This document shows positions 23,617 to 32,081 of a DNA stretch of 33,023 nt, piece by piece. Under the pieces are notes generated by a model that worked only from the letters and a program-made list of their open reading frames with translations, made no database searches and had not been told where the DNA came from. The position numbers and the translations under genes are program-made. Source of the stretch: Paraburkholderia solitsugae (lineage in GTDB: Bacteria; Pseudomonadota; Gammaproteobacteria; Burkholderiales; Burkholderiaceae); assembly GCF_013177695.1 (NCBI RefSeq), contig NZ_WOEY01000124.1, positions 1-33,023 on the forward strand, read 5' to 3'. Position 1 is the stretch's first letter; each line of letters opens with the position of its first letter.

Positions 23617-25488
23617 ATGGCCCTACTGCAAATCTCCGAACCCGGCATGGCGCCGGCGCCCCATCAGCGGCGTCTGGCGGTCGGTATCGATCTCGGCACC
23701 ACCAACTCCCTCGTCGCCGCCGTGCGCAGCGGCGTGCCCGACGTGCTGCCCGATGAGGACGGCTATGCGCTGCTGCCGTCGGTGGTGCGTTACCTGGAAA
23801 AGGGCGGCCGCCGTATCGGCCGCACGGCCAAGGCCGAAGCCGCGACTGATCCGCGCAACACGATCGTGTCGGTGAAGCGCTTCATGGGCCGCGGCAAGGC
23901 GGAAGTGGAAGGCGCCGAAAACGCGCCGTACGATTTCGTCGACGCGCCCGGTATGGTGCAGATCCGTACCGTCGATGGCGTGAAGAGCCCGGTCGAAGTG
24001 TCGGCGGAAATTCTCGCGACGCTGCGCCAGCGCGCCGAAGACACGCTCGGCGACGAGCTGGTCGGCGCGGTCATTACGGTGCCTGCGTATTTCGACGAAG
24101 CGCAGCGCCAGGCGACCAAGGACGCCGCGCGGCTGGCCGGTTTGAACGTGCTGCGTCTGCTGAACGAGCCGACCGCGGCTGCGATCGCCTACGGCCTCGA
24201 TAACGGCTCTGAAGGCCTTTACGCCGTCTACGACCTCGGCGGCGGCACCTTCGATCTGTCGATTCTGAAGCTCACCAAGGGTGTGTTCGAAGTGCTCGCG
24301 GCGGGCGGCGATTCCGCGCTCGGCGGCGACGATTTCGACCATGCGCTGTATCGCCATGTGCTGGAGCAGGCCGGCATCGCGCCGCAAACGCTCGCGCCGG
24401 AAGACGTCCGCCTGCTGCTCGACAGCGTACGCGTGACCAAGGAGGCCCTGTCTGATGCGCCGAATGCAAAGGTACAAGCCAAGCTCTCGAACGGCGCTCA
24501 GATCGATCTGACGATCGACGAGGCCACTTTCGAGGCCATCACTCAGGCACTGGTTCAACGCACGCTTGGGCCCACGAAAAAAGCGCTGCGCGACGCCAAG
24601 GTTGCCACCAAGGACATCAAAGGCGTGGTGCTGGTTGGCGGCGCGACGCGCATGCCGGTGATTCGCCGCGCAGTCGAGTCGTTCTTCGGCCAGCCGCCGC
24701 TCATCAATCTGGATCCGGATCAGGTGGTCGCGCTCGGCGCGGCGATCCAGGCCGATCTGCTTGCGGGCAATCGCGGCGCGGACGGTGACGACTGGCTGCT
24801 GCTCGACGTGATTCCGCTGTCGCTCGGCGTCGAAACGATGGGCGGTTTGACCGAGAAGATCATCCCGCGTAATTCGACGATTCCAGTCGCCCGTGCGCAG
24901 GATTTCACGACCTTCAAGGACGGCCAGACGGCCATGGCGATCCACGTCGTGCAAGGCGAGCGCGAGCTCGTCAACGATTGCCGTTCGCTCGCGCGTTTCG
25001 AACTGCGCGGCATCCCGCCGATGGCCGCCGGCGCGGCGCGGATTCGCGTCACGTATCAGGTCGACGCGGACGGTTTGCTGTCGGTGTTCGCGCGCGAACA
25101 GGGCTCGGGCGTGGAAGCATCGGTGGTGGTCAAGCCATCCTACGGTCTCGCCGACGACGACATCGCCAGGATGCTCGAAGAGAGCTTCTCGACCGCGGAA
25201 ATCGACATGCGCGCTCGGGCACTGCGCGAGGCGCAAGTCGAAGCGCGCCGTCTCGTCGAAGCGACCGACGCGGCGCTGGCCGCCGACGCTGAATTGCTCG
25301 ACGACAGTGAGCGCGCCGAACTCGACACGCTGCTCACCGCTTTGCGCAACATTGCCCAAAGCGATGACGTCGACGCGATCGAAGCCGCGACCAAAACGCT
25401 CGCCGAAGGCACCGACGAGTTCGCCGCTCGCCGCATGAACAAGGGCATTCGCCGCGCGCTGGCCGGCCGTAAGCTCGACGAGATCTGA
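23617..25488 (+). CDS. hscA: Hsp70-class chaperone HscA
   Basis: 623 residues from ATG 23617 (GAGAAG upstream); an in-frame GTG at 23527 is unlikely. The ATPase domain has VGIDLGTTNSLVA (phosphate 1), VYDLGGGTFDLSIL (phosphate 2), LNEPTAAAIAYGLD and LVGGATRMP. The substrate-binding domain follows from about 390 (DVIPLSLGVETMGG). The glycine-rich EEVD-type tail of DnaK is absent, as expected. It binds the LPPVK loop of IscU and drives cluster transfer. It follows hscB by 120 nt. Confidence 0.97.
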   Translation: MALLQISEPGMAPAPHQRRLAVGIDLGTTNSLVAAVRSGVPDVLPDEDGYALLPSVVRYLEKGGRRIGRTAKAEAATDPRNTIVSVKRFMGRGKAEVEGAENAPYDFVDAPGMVQIRTVDGVKSPVEVSAEILATLRQRAEDTLGDELVGAVITVPAYFDEAQRQATKDAARLAGLNVLRLLNEPTAAAIAYGLDNGSEGLYAVYDLGGGTFDLSILKLTKGVFEVLAAGGDSALGGDDFDHALYRHVLEQAGIAPQTLAPEDVRLLLDSVRVTKEALSDAPNAKVQAKLSNGAQIDLTIDEATFEAITQALVQRTLGPTKKALRDAKVATKDIKGVVLVGGATRMPVIRRAVESFFGQPPLINLDPDQVVALGAAIQADLLAGNRGADGDDWLLLDVIPLSLGVETMGGLTEKIIPRNSTIPVARAQDFTTFKDGQTAMAIHVVQGERELVNDCRSLARFELRGIPPMAAGAARIRVTYQVDADGLLSVFAREQGSGVEASVVVKPSYGLADDDIARMLEESFSTAEIDMRARALREAQVEARRLVEATDAALAADAELLDDSERAELDTLLTALRNIAQSDDVDAIEAATKTLAEGTDEFAARRMNKGIRRALAGRKLDEI

Positions 25489-25541
25489 GCCTCGCGGCGT
25501 GGCCGCGCCATGCGCGCCAGCCGGCAATGAACCGCGCCACT

Positions 25542-25558
25542 CGGACTTAAAAAGTCCG
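25542..25558. other. small hairpin between hscA and fdx
   Basis: CGGACTT-AAA-AAGTCCG, a perfect 7-bp stem with a 3-nt loop, in the 138-nt gap. There is no T tract after it; it could be a processing or stability element. Confidence 0.4.
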
Positions 25559-25626
25559 CGCGGCGCCAGTAAAATGGTACGGAGCCTGTTTGCGGCCGCC
25601 GTGCCGCAGACCCAAACGGAAAATGT

Positions 25627-25968
25627 ATGCCTCAAATCGTTGTGCTGCCTCACGTCGAACTGTGCCCGGAAGGCGCGGTGATCGACGCCGTGCCCGGCAA
25701 GAGCATCTGCGACACGCTGCTCGATAACGGCATCGAAATCGAGCACGCGTGCGAGAAGTCCTGCGCGTGCACAACCTGTCACGTGATCGTGCGTGAGGGT
25801 TTCGCCGCCTTGACGCCGTCCGAGGAAGACGAGGACGATCTGTTGGACAAGGCGTGGGGGCTCGAACCGGCCTCGCGCCTGTCGTGCCAGGCGATGGTGC
25901 CGGCCGAGCAGGATCTGGTCGTCGAGATCCCGCGCTACTCGATCAATCACGCGAAGGAAAATCACTAA
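25627..25968 (+). CDS. fdx: Isc-type [2Fe-2S] ferredoxin
   Basis: 113 residues, adrenodoxin-like. The cluster ligands are C42, C48, C51 (HACEKSCACTTCHV) and C87 (RLSCQAMV), the same numbering as in E. coli Fdx; C46 is an additional nearby Cys, also found in the family. The acidic stretch TPSEEDEDDLLD is the partner-binding helix. It supplies electrons for cluster assembly on IscU. It is the penultimate gene of the operon, 15 nt before iscX. Confidence 0.97.
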   Translation: MPQIVVLPHVELCPEGAVIDAVPGKSICDTLLDNGIEIEHACEKSCACTTCHVIVREGFAALTPSEEDEDDLLDKAWGLEPASRLSCQAMVPAEQDLVVEIPRYSINHAKENH

Positions 25969-25983
25969 CTGGAGGATGCAGCC

Positions 25984-26181
25984 ATGAAGTGGACCGATAC
26001 GCAAGACATCGCGATGGCCCTGACTGACAAGCACCAGGACATCGATCCGCAGCAGGTGCGCTTCACTGATTTGCACCGCTGGGTCACCGAGCTGGAAGGT
26101 TTCGACGACGACCCTAACCGGTCGAACGAGAAGATCCTCGAAGCGATTCAGGCTGCATGGATCGAAGACGCGGATTACTAA
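25984..26181 (+). CDS. iscX: Fe-S assembly accessory protein IscX
   Basis: 65 residues, MKWTDTQDIAMALTDKHQDIDP..., the typical IscX (YfhJ) sequence with the DPNRSNEKILEAIQAAWIEDADY C-terminus. GGAGG lies upstream. It is a small acidic protein that binds IscS and iron and tunes desulfurase activity. It is last in the operon and followed by a strong terminator. Confidence 0.97.
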   Translation: MKWTDTQDIAMALTDKHQDIDPQQVRFTDLHRWVTELEGFDDDPNRSNEKILEAIQAAWIEDADY

Positions 26182-26248
26182 GCACGCGCGTTGCTGGGTT
26201 TTCCGCTGGCGGCCGGGCGCGACTGATTCCGTTCCGGCTGCGGCAAAG

Positions 26249-26280
26249 AAAAAGGCGATTCCATTGGAATCGCCTTTTTT
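26249..26280. terminator. terminator of the isc operon (bidirectional)
   Basis: AAAAAGGCGATTCC, loop ATT, GGAATCGCCTTTTTT. Perfect stem with A and T tails on both sides, so it also ends the convergent glycine-zipper gene. Confidence 0.95.
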
Positions 26281-26311
26281 AACGCCTGGAGAATCTTCAG
26301 GCCGCCAGCGG

Positions 26312-27037
26312 TCAGGCTGCTACAAGCGTGCCGTTTTCAACCCGCACGCGCTGACCTTGCTGGAACGGCGGCGCTTCGTGATAGGTAAAGTACCGCGTCT
26401 TGCCGTTTTCCATCTGCACCCGCACCGAATACGACGTCGTGCTGCGGATATGCTTTTCAACCGAGTTACCGGCGAAGCCGCCGCCGACTGCGCCGAGGAC
26501 GGTCATCGCGGTGCGTCCGCCGCCGGCGCCGAATTGATTACCGATCAGGCCGCCGGCCACGGCGCCGCCGACCGCACCGATACCGGTGCCGTGACCTTCC
26601 TGACGCACCGCGGAGATCGCGGCCACCGTGCCGCAACTCGAACAGTAGGCCGGTTGCGGCGGCTGTTGCGGAGCATATTGCGGTGCCGGTTGGGCCTGTT
26701 GCTGCTGGGCGTACTGGGGTTGTTGCGCAGGCGCCGGGGCGCGCTCAGGCACCTGTTGTTGCGCGGCCTGTTGCGCTGCCTGCTGTGCTGCGTCTTGCGG
26801 GGCTGCCTGTTGGGCAACCGGATTTGCAGGCGCCGCCGAATCGACCACGCCCGGTTGGGTGGTCACTTGCGCAGCCTGGGTCTGATCCGTTTGCGCGCCG
26901 CTGCTCGACGCCTTCGGGAACAGCCCCGTGACGGCCGCCGTCGCGGCGAGACTGGCGATGATCACTGCACCCGCAGCGGTAGCGACGAGCGGGTGAAGAC
27001 GACGTGGTTGCGTAGGTTTGGTGTCTGGATTGTCCAT
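26312..27037 (-). CDS. glycine-zipper 2TM domain protein
   Basis: 241 residues. A positively charged N-terminus leads to one hydrophobic segment (about 18-38, VATAAGAVIIASLAATAAVTG), without a lipobox. A long Gln/Ala/Pro-rich linker (about 50-140) follows. The glycine-zipper domain contains GIGAVGGAVAGGLIGNQFGAGGGRTAMTVLGAVGGGFAGN, and the C-terminus (YSVRVQMENGKTRYFTY...GQRVRVENGTLVA) resembles SlyB/OsmB-like envelope proteins. A CSSC pair precedes the zipper. GGAGG lies before the ATG. It is probably anchored in the inner membrane with an envelope-facing zipper domain; the precise role is unknown. The gap to lysS (27038-27305) holds two similar TGGTTACAAA boxes. Confidence 0.88.
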   Translation of the reverse strand: MDNPDTKPTQPRRLHPLVATAAGAVIIASLAATAAVTGLFPKASSSGAQTDQTQAAQVTTQPGVVDSAAPANPVAQQAAPQDAAQQAAQQAAQQQVPERAPAPAQQPQYAQQQQAQPAPQYAPQQPPQPAYCSSCGTVAAISAVRQEGHGTGIGAVGGAVAGGLIGNQFGAGGGRTAMTVLGAVGGGFAGNSVEKHIRSTTSYSVRVQMENGKTRYFTYHEAPPFQQGQRVRVENGTLVAA

Positions 27038-27110
27038 ATAGGCCTCCGTCTGGAGCAGAGTCGACTGTTATTGAGACTGAGTGTCGGGCAAATCGATCCC
27101 CGGAGGGTTT

Positions 27111-27264
27111 CAATTTGTAACCATTCCCCGGCAATTATCGCGGCTTGTTCGCGTCAAAGCGCGCGCAGCGGGGCGGGGTGCCTGATTCCTTGCGGGTCTG
27201 CAGCAGTTTAAGAAAACAGCGGCCCGATGGAGGATACGCGGCTTTTACCGATGGTTACAAACTG
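27111..27264. repeat. inverted pair of TGGTTACAAAnTG boxes
   Basis: TGGTTACAAATTG on the minus strand at 27111-27123 and TGGTTACAAACTG on the plus strand at 27252-27264, 12 of 13 identical and facing each other. They lie in the upstream region of the glycine-zipper gene. Their role is unknown; a shared regulator site is one possibility. Confidence 0.4.
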
Positions 27265-27302
27265 TCAGGTTTCGGCCTACGGTGTTTTTGAAGCGCTGCA
27301 AG

Positions 27303-27332
27303 AAAAAACGCCCGGCTTCGAACCGGGCGTTT
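27303..27332 (-). terminator. terminator after lysS
   Basis: Read on the minus strand: AAACGCCCGG, loop TTCGAAG, CCGGGCGTTT and a run of six T in all. It lies 34 nt after the lysS stop, so lysS and the glycine-zipper gene are separate units. Confidence 0.9.
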
Positions 27333-27365
27333 GTTTGCGAGCCATTGACGCGAGCGACGCGGCGT

Positions 27366-28922
27366 TCAGTCTTCGCGGCGCAGATGCGGGAACAGAATCA
27401 CGTCGCGGATGCTCGGGCTGTCGGTCAGCATCATCACCAGACGGTCGATGCCGATGCCGCAACCGCCGGCCGGCGGCATGCCGTATTCCAGCGCGCGGAT
27501 GTAGTCCGCGTCGTAGAACATCGCTTCTTCGTCGCCGGCGTCTTTCTGGTCGACCTGCTTCCTGAAGCGGGCGGCCTGGTCTTCCGGATCGTTCAGCTCC
27601 GAGAAACCGTTGGCGATTTCACGGCCCGTGATGAACAGCTCGAAACGCTCGGTGATGCCGGCGACCTTGTCCGAGGCGCGCGCCAAAGGCGACACTTCGA
27701 CCGGATAGTCGATGATGTAGGTCGGCTCCCACAGTTGCGACTCAGCGGTCTCTTCGAACAGCGCCAGTTGCAGCGCGCCGACGCCTGCGTTCAGGAATTG
27801 CGGCTGCGACGCGTCCACGCCGAACTTCTTCAGTTCCGTGCGCAGGAATGCGTCGTCGCCGAGTTGTGCTTCCGTGTATTGCGGCGCGTACTTCTGGATT
27901 GCCTGGCTGATCGTCAAGCGATGGAAGGGATTGGCCAGATCCAGTTCGCGGCCCTGGTAGCTGATCGTGGCGCTGCCGAGCGCGTCGATCGCCGCCTGGC
28001 GGATCAACTGTTCGGTGAAATCCATCAGCCACGTGTAATCGGTGTATGCCGCGTAGAACTCGATCATCGTGAATTCCGGATTGTGGCGTACCGACACGCC
28101 CTCATTGCGGAAGTTACGGTTGATCTCGAACACGCGCTCGAAGCCGCCGACCACGAGGCGCTTCAGATACAGTTCCGGCGCGATGCGCAGGAACATTTGC
28201 ATATCGAGCGCGTTGTGGTGCGTTTTGAACGGCTTGGCCGCCGCCCCGCCCGGAATCGGGTGCAGCATCGGCGTTTCGACTTCCATGAAATCCGCATCCG
28301 CCATGAATTTGCGGATCGACGAAATCGCCTTGGTGCGTGCGACGAACGTCTTGCGCGTTTCCGGCGTGACGATCAGGTCGACGTAGCGCTGGCGGTACTT
28401 CATTTCCTGGTCGGCCAAGCCGTGGAACTTGTCCGGCAGCGGACGCAGCGACTTCGACAGCAGACGCAGTTCGGTGCAGCGCACCGAGAGTTCACCCTTG
28501 TTGGTGCGGAACAACACGCCGCGCGCCGCGACGATGTCGCCCATGTCCCACTTCTTGAACGCGTCGTACTTCTCCTGGCCGACGTCGGCGGGCGTGATGA
28601 AGAACTGGATCTGACCCGAACCGTCGCGCACGGTTGCAAAGCTCGCCTTGCCCATCACGCGCTTGAGCATCATGCGGCCGGCGATCGCGACTTCGAGCGG
28701 ATTGGCTTCGAGCGCTTCCTTGTCGGTCTCGGCGTATTTCGATTGCAGATCTTCGGCGTGATGCGTGGGGCGGAAATCGTTCGGATAGGCGACGCCTTGC
28801 TCACGCAGTTCGCGCAGCTTTTCGCGGCGCTCGGCCATGATCTTGTTGTCGTCCACCTCGGGCACGACATTCGGTCGGGCCGCGTCAGGCTGGGCCGCAT
28901 TAGGCTGGGTCGGTTCGGTCAT
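27366..28922 (-). CDS. lysS: lysyl-tRNA synthetase, class II
   Basis: 518 residues from ATG 28922 (MTEPTQPN); an in-frame ATG at 28964 adds 14 residues without family support. The N-terminal OB-fold tRNA-anticodon domain (about 60-165, VAIAGRMMLKRVMGKASFATVRDGSGQIQFF) is followed by the class II catalytic core. Motif 2 is FEINRNFRNEGVSVRHNPEFTMIEFY and motif 3 is GCGIGIDRLVMMLTDSPSIRDVILFP. It charges tRNA-Lys. It lies 122 nt after prfB on the same strand, as in E. coli, where prfB-lysS also form an operon. Confidence 0.97.
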   Translation of the reverse strand: MTEPTQPNAAQPDAARPNVVPEVDDNKIMAERREKLRELREQGVAYPNDFRPTHHAEDLQSKYAETDKEALEANPLEVAIAGRMMLKRVMGKASFATVRDGSGQIQFFITPADVGQEKYDAFKKWDMGDIVAARGVLFRTNKGELSVRCTELRLLSKSLRPLPDKFHGLADQEMKYRQRYVDLIVTPETRKTFVARTKAISSIRKFMADADFMEVETPMLHPIPGGAAAKPFKTHHNALDMQMFLRIAPELYLKRLVVGGFERVFEINRNFRNEGVSVRHNPEFTMIEFYAAYTDYTWLMDFTEQLIRQAAIDALGSATISYQGRELDLANPFHRLTISQAIQKYAPQYTEAQLGDDAFLRTELKKFGVDASQPQFLNAGVGALQLALFEETAESQLWEPTYIIDYPVEVSPLARASDKVAGITERFELFITGREIANGFSELNDPEDQAARFRKQVDQKDAGDEEAMFYDADYIRALEYGMPPAGGCGIGIDRLVMMLTDSPSIRDVILFPHLRRED

Positions 28923-29044
28923 GATGATTTGGTATTCGGTGGCCCGCATCAGGATGGTCCGCATGCGGGTGGCCAGTCAGTGAAAAACCTCAGGCGGTAA
29001 AAAGATACGGCGCAGCGATGCGATACATGCCGCGCCGGTTGCGC

Positions 29045-30149
29045 TTAGACGCCCTGTTTCAGGCTGGCGCTGATGAACGGATCGAGGTCGCCGTCGAGCA
29101 CGCTCTTGGTATTGCTGATTTCGACGTTGGTGCGCAGATCCTTGATACGGCTGTTGTCCAGTACGTACGAGCGGATCTGATGACCCCAGCCCACATCGGT
29201 CTTGCCGGCTTCGAGCTTGTCCTGCTCGGCCTGACGTTTGCGGATTTCCGCTTCGTACAGGCGCGATTTCAGCATGGCCATGGCTTCGGCGCGGTTACGG
29301 TGCTGCGAACGGTCGTTCTGGCACTGCACGACGATGCCCGACGGCATGTGCGTAATCCGCACGGCCGAATCGGTCTTGTTGATGTGCTGACCGCCCGCGC
29401 CGGACGCGCGGTACGTGTCGACACGCAGATCGGCCGGGTTTATGTCGACTTCGATCGAATCGTCGATTTCCGGGTACACGAACACCGACGAGAACGACGT
29501 ATGGCGGCCACCCGACGAATCGAACGGCGACTTGCGCACAAGGCGGTGCACGCCGGTTTCGGTGCGCAAAAAGCCGTATGCGTATTCGCCTTCGATCTTG
29601 ATCGTGGCGTTCTTGATGCCCGCGACGTCGCCTTCGGTCTGTTCCAGCACTTCGGTCTTGAAGCCCTTGCGCTCGCAGTAGCGCAGGTATTGGCGCAGCA
29701 GCATGGACGCCCAGTCGCACGCTTCGGTGCCGCCGGCACCGGCCTGGATGTCCAGGAAGGCGTTGTTCGGATCGGCCGGGTTCGCGAACATCCGGCGGAA
29801 TTCCATGTCGGCGACACGTTGTTCGATGCCTTGCGCGTCTGATTCGCAGGCGACGAGGGTTTCCTCGTCGTCTTCTTCGCGGGCCATGTCGAACAGATCC
29901 TGCGTGTCGCGCAGGTCGTTATCGAGCGACGTGAGCTTGCCGACGACGTCGTCGAGCAGTTTCTTTTCCCGGCCGAGGGCCTGGGCGTGCTTCGAGTCGT
30001 TCCAGACGTCCGGGTCTTCGAGTTCCCGGTTGACTTCGATTAGACGCAGTGCTTTGTCGTCGTAGTCAAAGATACCCCCGTAGCGAATCCGCGCGCGTGC
30101 GCAGGTCCGCCAGTGAGGCTTCGATCGCGTTGAGACGTTCCGCTTCCAT
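29045..30149 (-). CDS. prfB: peptide chain release factor 2 (programmed +1 frameshift)
   Basis: Two joined frames: 30149-30069 (27 codons, MEAERLNAIEASLADLRTRA...RGYL) and 30067-29045 (340 residues), skipping the T at 30068, for a 367-residue protein. The in-frame TGA at 30068-30066 follows CTT. The anticodon-like SPF tripeptide (RKSPFDSSGGRH) recognises UGA, and GGQ (ASGAGGQHINKTDSAVR) triggers peptide release. An automatic single-frame reading starting at 30313 gives a false basic N-terminus instead. It is part of the recJ-prfB-lysS group; a TATAAT box at 30182-30187 suggests its own promoter. Confidence 0.97.
30065..30083 (-). promoter_or_regulatory. RF2 recoding site
   Basis: Minus strand CTA-CGG-GGG-TAT-CTT-TGA-C: a Shine-Dalgarno-like G run three bases before the CTT slip codon, then the UGA stop in its weak UGAC context. 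Low RF2 activity favours the +1 shift, giving autoregulation of RF2 (established in E. coli). Confidence 0.95.
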
Positions 30150-30181
30150 GTCGATCTTTTATAGCTTCGTAAAAAGGGGAA

Positions 30182-30187
30182 ATTATA
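30182..30187 (-). promoter_or_regulatory. -10 box before prfB
   Basis: TATAAT on the minus strand, 32 nt before the prfB ATG, with no convincing -35 at the usual distance. If used, the leader would be about 25 nt. Confidence 0.4.
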
Positions 30188-30200
30188 GCCGATCGGCGCC

Positions 30201-30233
30201 CCGCGCCGGAGCCTTGTGAGCGATCCGGCGCGG
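30201..30233 (-). terminator. hairpin between recJ and prfB
   Basis: CCGCGCCGGA / TCCGGCGCGG, a perfect 10-bp stem with a 13-nt loop in the 197-nt gap. There is no T tract, so it may attenuate or stabilise rather than terminate. Confidence 0.4.
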
Positions 30234-30346
30234 GTTTGGGGTTGATTTGGCGGGGATTTTTGGCGCTTTGGGCGCAAGGCGGGCAGAACGGTGGCTGCGC
30301 GCAAGCCGCGCACTAGAGCCGCACGCGCAGCAACCGCGTGACCGCT

Positions 30347-32053
30347 TCAGCTCGCGGCGTGCTCGACGATCAACTGCACTCGTGATACGCCATTCCACGT
30401 GTCGCTGGCCAGTCGGTATGCGACGGTGGTGCGCGCGGGCAGCGTGTCGGTATGGTTGAACCAGATCGCGTTGAAACGCTGGCGGCCACGTACGAGTTGC
30501 AGCTTCAGATGCTTGTCCTTCACCAGCGCCTGCGAGGCGATGTCGAATTCGCCGGAAAACACCGGCGCCGGGAAACCCTGGCCCCAGACGGCGGCGTCGA
30601 GCATTTCGACGAATTGGGGCGTGAAATAGGCGTCTTCGAGTTCGCCGTCCGTTTCGACCGTACGCGACAGCGCCTCTTCGGAGAGCCATTCGCGGCCCAC
30701 AGCCTCGAACGCGGCGGTAAAGCGCGGCACGTCGGCGGCAGCCATCGTGAGACCGGCTGCCATCGCGTGGCCGCCGAATTTAACGATCAGGCCCGGCTCG
30801 CGCTTAGAGATCAGATCGAGCGCGTCACGCAGATGGAAGCCCGAGATCGAGCGGCCGGAGCCTTTGACGAGCTGCCCGCTGTCGTCGGCGAGCGCAAACG
30901 TGAACGACGGTCGGTGAAATTTCTCCTTCAAGCGTCCGGCGACGATGCCGATCACGCCCTGGTGCCAGCTTGGATTGAACAGCGTGATCGTGGTCGCGCC
31001 GTCGGGATTGATCGCGGAGAGGTCTTCGAGCGCCTGCTGCTGCATGCCGGCTTCGATTTCGCGGCGCTCGCGGTTCATCGTGTCGAGCTGCTGCGAGAGA
31101 TCCCATGCGCGGCCGATGTCGTCGGTGGTCAGGCATTCGATGCCGAGCGACATGTCCGACAGGCGGCCGGCCGCGTTCAGGCGTGGCCCGAGCGCGAACC
31201 CGAGGTCGAAACCCGAGGCGCTGCGGGCGTCGCGCGCGGCGGCGCGGAAGAGGGCGGCGATGCCCGGCTGCATCTTGCCTTTGCGAATCCGCTGCAAACC
31301 CTGCGCGACCAGCACGCGGTTATTGCCGTCGAGCTTGACCACGTCCGCAACCGTGCCGAGCGCGACCAGATCGAGCAGGCCGTCCAGGCGCGGCTCGGGG
31401 AAGTCGTCGTTGAAGGCGCCGCGGCGGCGCAATTCCGCGCGCAGCGCCAGCAGCACATAAAACATCACGCCGACGCCGGCGATGCACTTGCTCGGGAACG
31501 TGCAGCCCGGCTGGTTCGGATTGACGATCGCCCGGGCAGCCGGCAATTCGTCGCCGGGAAGGTGGTGATCAGTGACCAGCACGTCGATGCCGAGCGCATT
31601 GGCTGCTTCCACGCCGTCGACGCTGGCGATGCCGTTATCGACCGTAATCAGCAGTTCCGGCTTGCCGGATGCGCTGCGAGCGGCCAGCGCGACGATCTCC
31701 GGCGTCAGGCCATAACCGTATTCGAAGCGGTTCGGCACCAGATACGCGATCTGGCCGCCGAACATGCGCAAGCCGCGCACCGCGACCGCGCAGGCGGTGG
31801 CGCCGTCACAATCGTAGTCGGCGACCACCAGCATGCGGCGTTTGCCCTGAATCGCGTCGGCGAGCAGCGCCGCAGCGTCTTCGCAGCCCTTGAGCGCAGC
31901 AGGCGGCACGAGCCGTGCGAGACCGGTTTCGATTTCATCGGGCATGCACACGCCGCGCGCGGCGTACAGGCGCGCGAGCACCGGGTGCAGGCCGTGGCGG
32001 GTGAGGACTTCGGCGTCGACAGGTGAGCCGGCGCGCGTAACGATTCGAGTCAT
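30347..32053 (-). CDS. recJ: single-stranded-DNA-specific exonuclease RecJ
   Basis: 568 residues. DHH phosphoesterase motifs: VADYDCDGATA (D79, D81, D83), TVDNG (D139), VTDHHLPGDE (D162-H163-H164), then the linker and DHHA1 domain with KFGGHAMAAGLTM. The C-terminal OB domain follows. It degrades single-stranded DNA 5' to 3' in recombination and mismatch repair, with Mn2+ or Mg2+. It starts 28 nt after the stop of the RpfE-like gene, so the two are probably co-transcribed. Confidence 0.97.
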   Translation of the reverse strand: MTRIVTRAGSPVDAEVLTRHGLHPVLARLYAARGVCMPDEIETGLARLVPPAALKGCEDAAALLADAIQGKRRMLVVADYDCDGATACAVAVRGLRMFGGQIAYLVPNRFEYGYGLTPEIVALAARSASGKPELLITVDNGIASVDGVEAANALGIDVLVTDHHLPGDELPAARAIVNPNQPGCTFPSKCIAGVGVMFYVLLALRAELRRRGAFNDDFPEPRLDGLLDLVALGTVADVVKLDGNNRVLVAQGLQRIRKGKMQPGIAALFRAAARDARSASGFDLGFALGPRLNAAGRLSDMSLGIECLTTDDIGRAWDLSQQLDTMNRERREIEAGMQQQALEDLSAINPDGATTITLFNPSWHQGVIGIVAGRLKEKFHRPSFTFALADDSGQLVKGSGRSISGFHLRDALDLISKREPGLIVKFGGHAMAAGLTMAAADVPRFTAAFEAVGREWLSEEALSRTVETDGELEDAYFTPQFVEMLDAAVWGQGFPAPVFSGEFDIASQALVKDKHLKLQLVRGRQRFNAIWFNHTDTLPARTTVAYRLASDTWNGVSRVQLIVEHAAS

Positions 32054-32081
32054 TCGGAAAGGCCGTGGATCATTCGATAAG

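Noticed and set aside
23623..26076. 817-codon open frame antisense to hscA and fdx
   Set aside because: Same reason; it crosses two well-supported genes and their gap and has no domain.
30150..30313. N-terminal extension of prfB in the main frame
   Set aside because: It passes the recJ-prfB hairpin and the TATAAT box, is basic and of no family; the recoded 27-codon first frame explains the gene.
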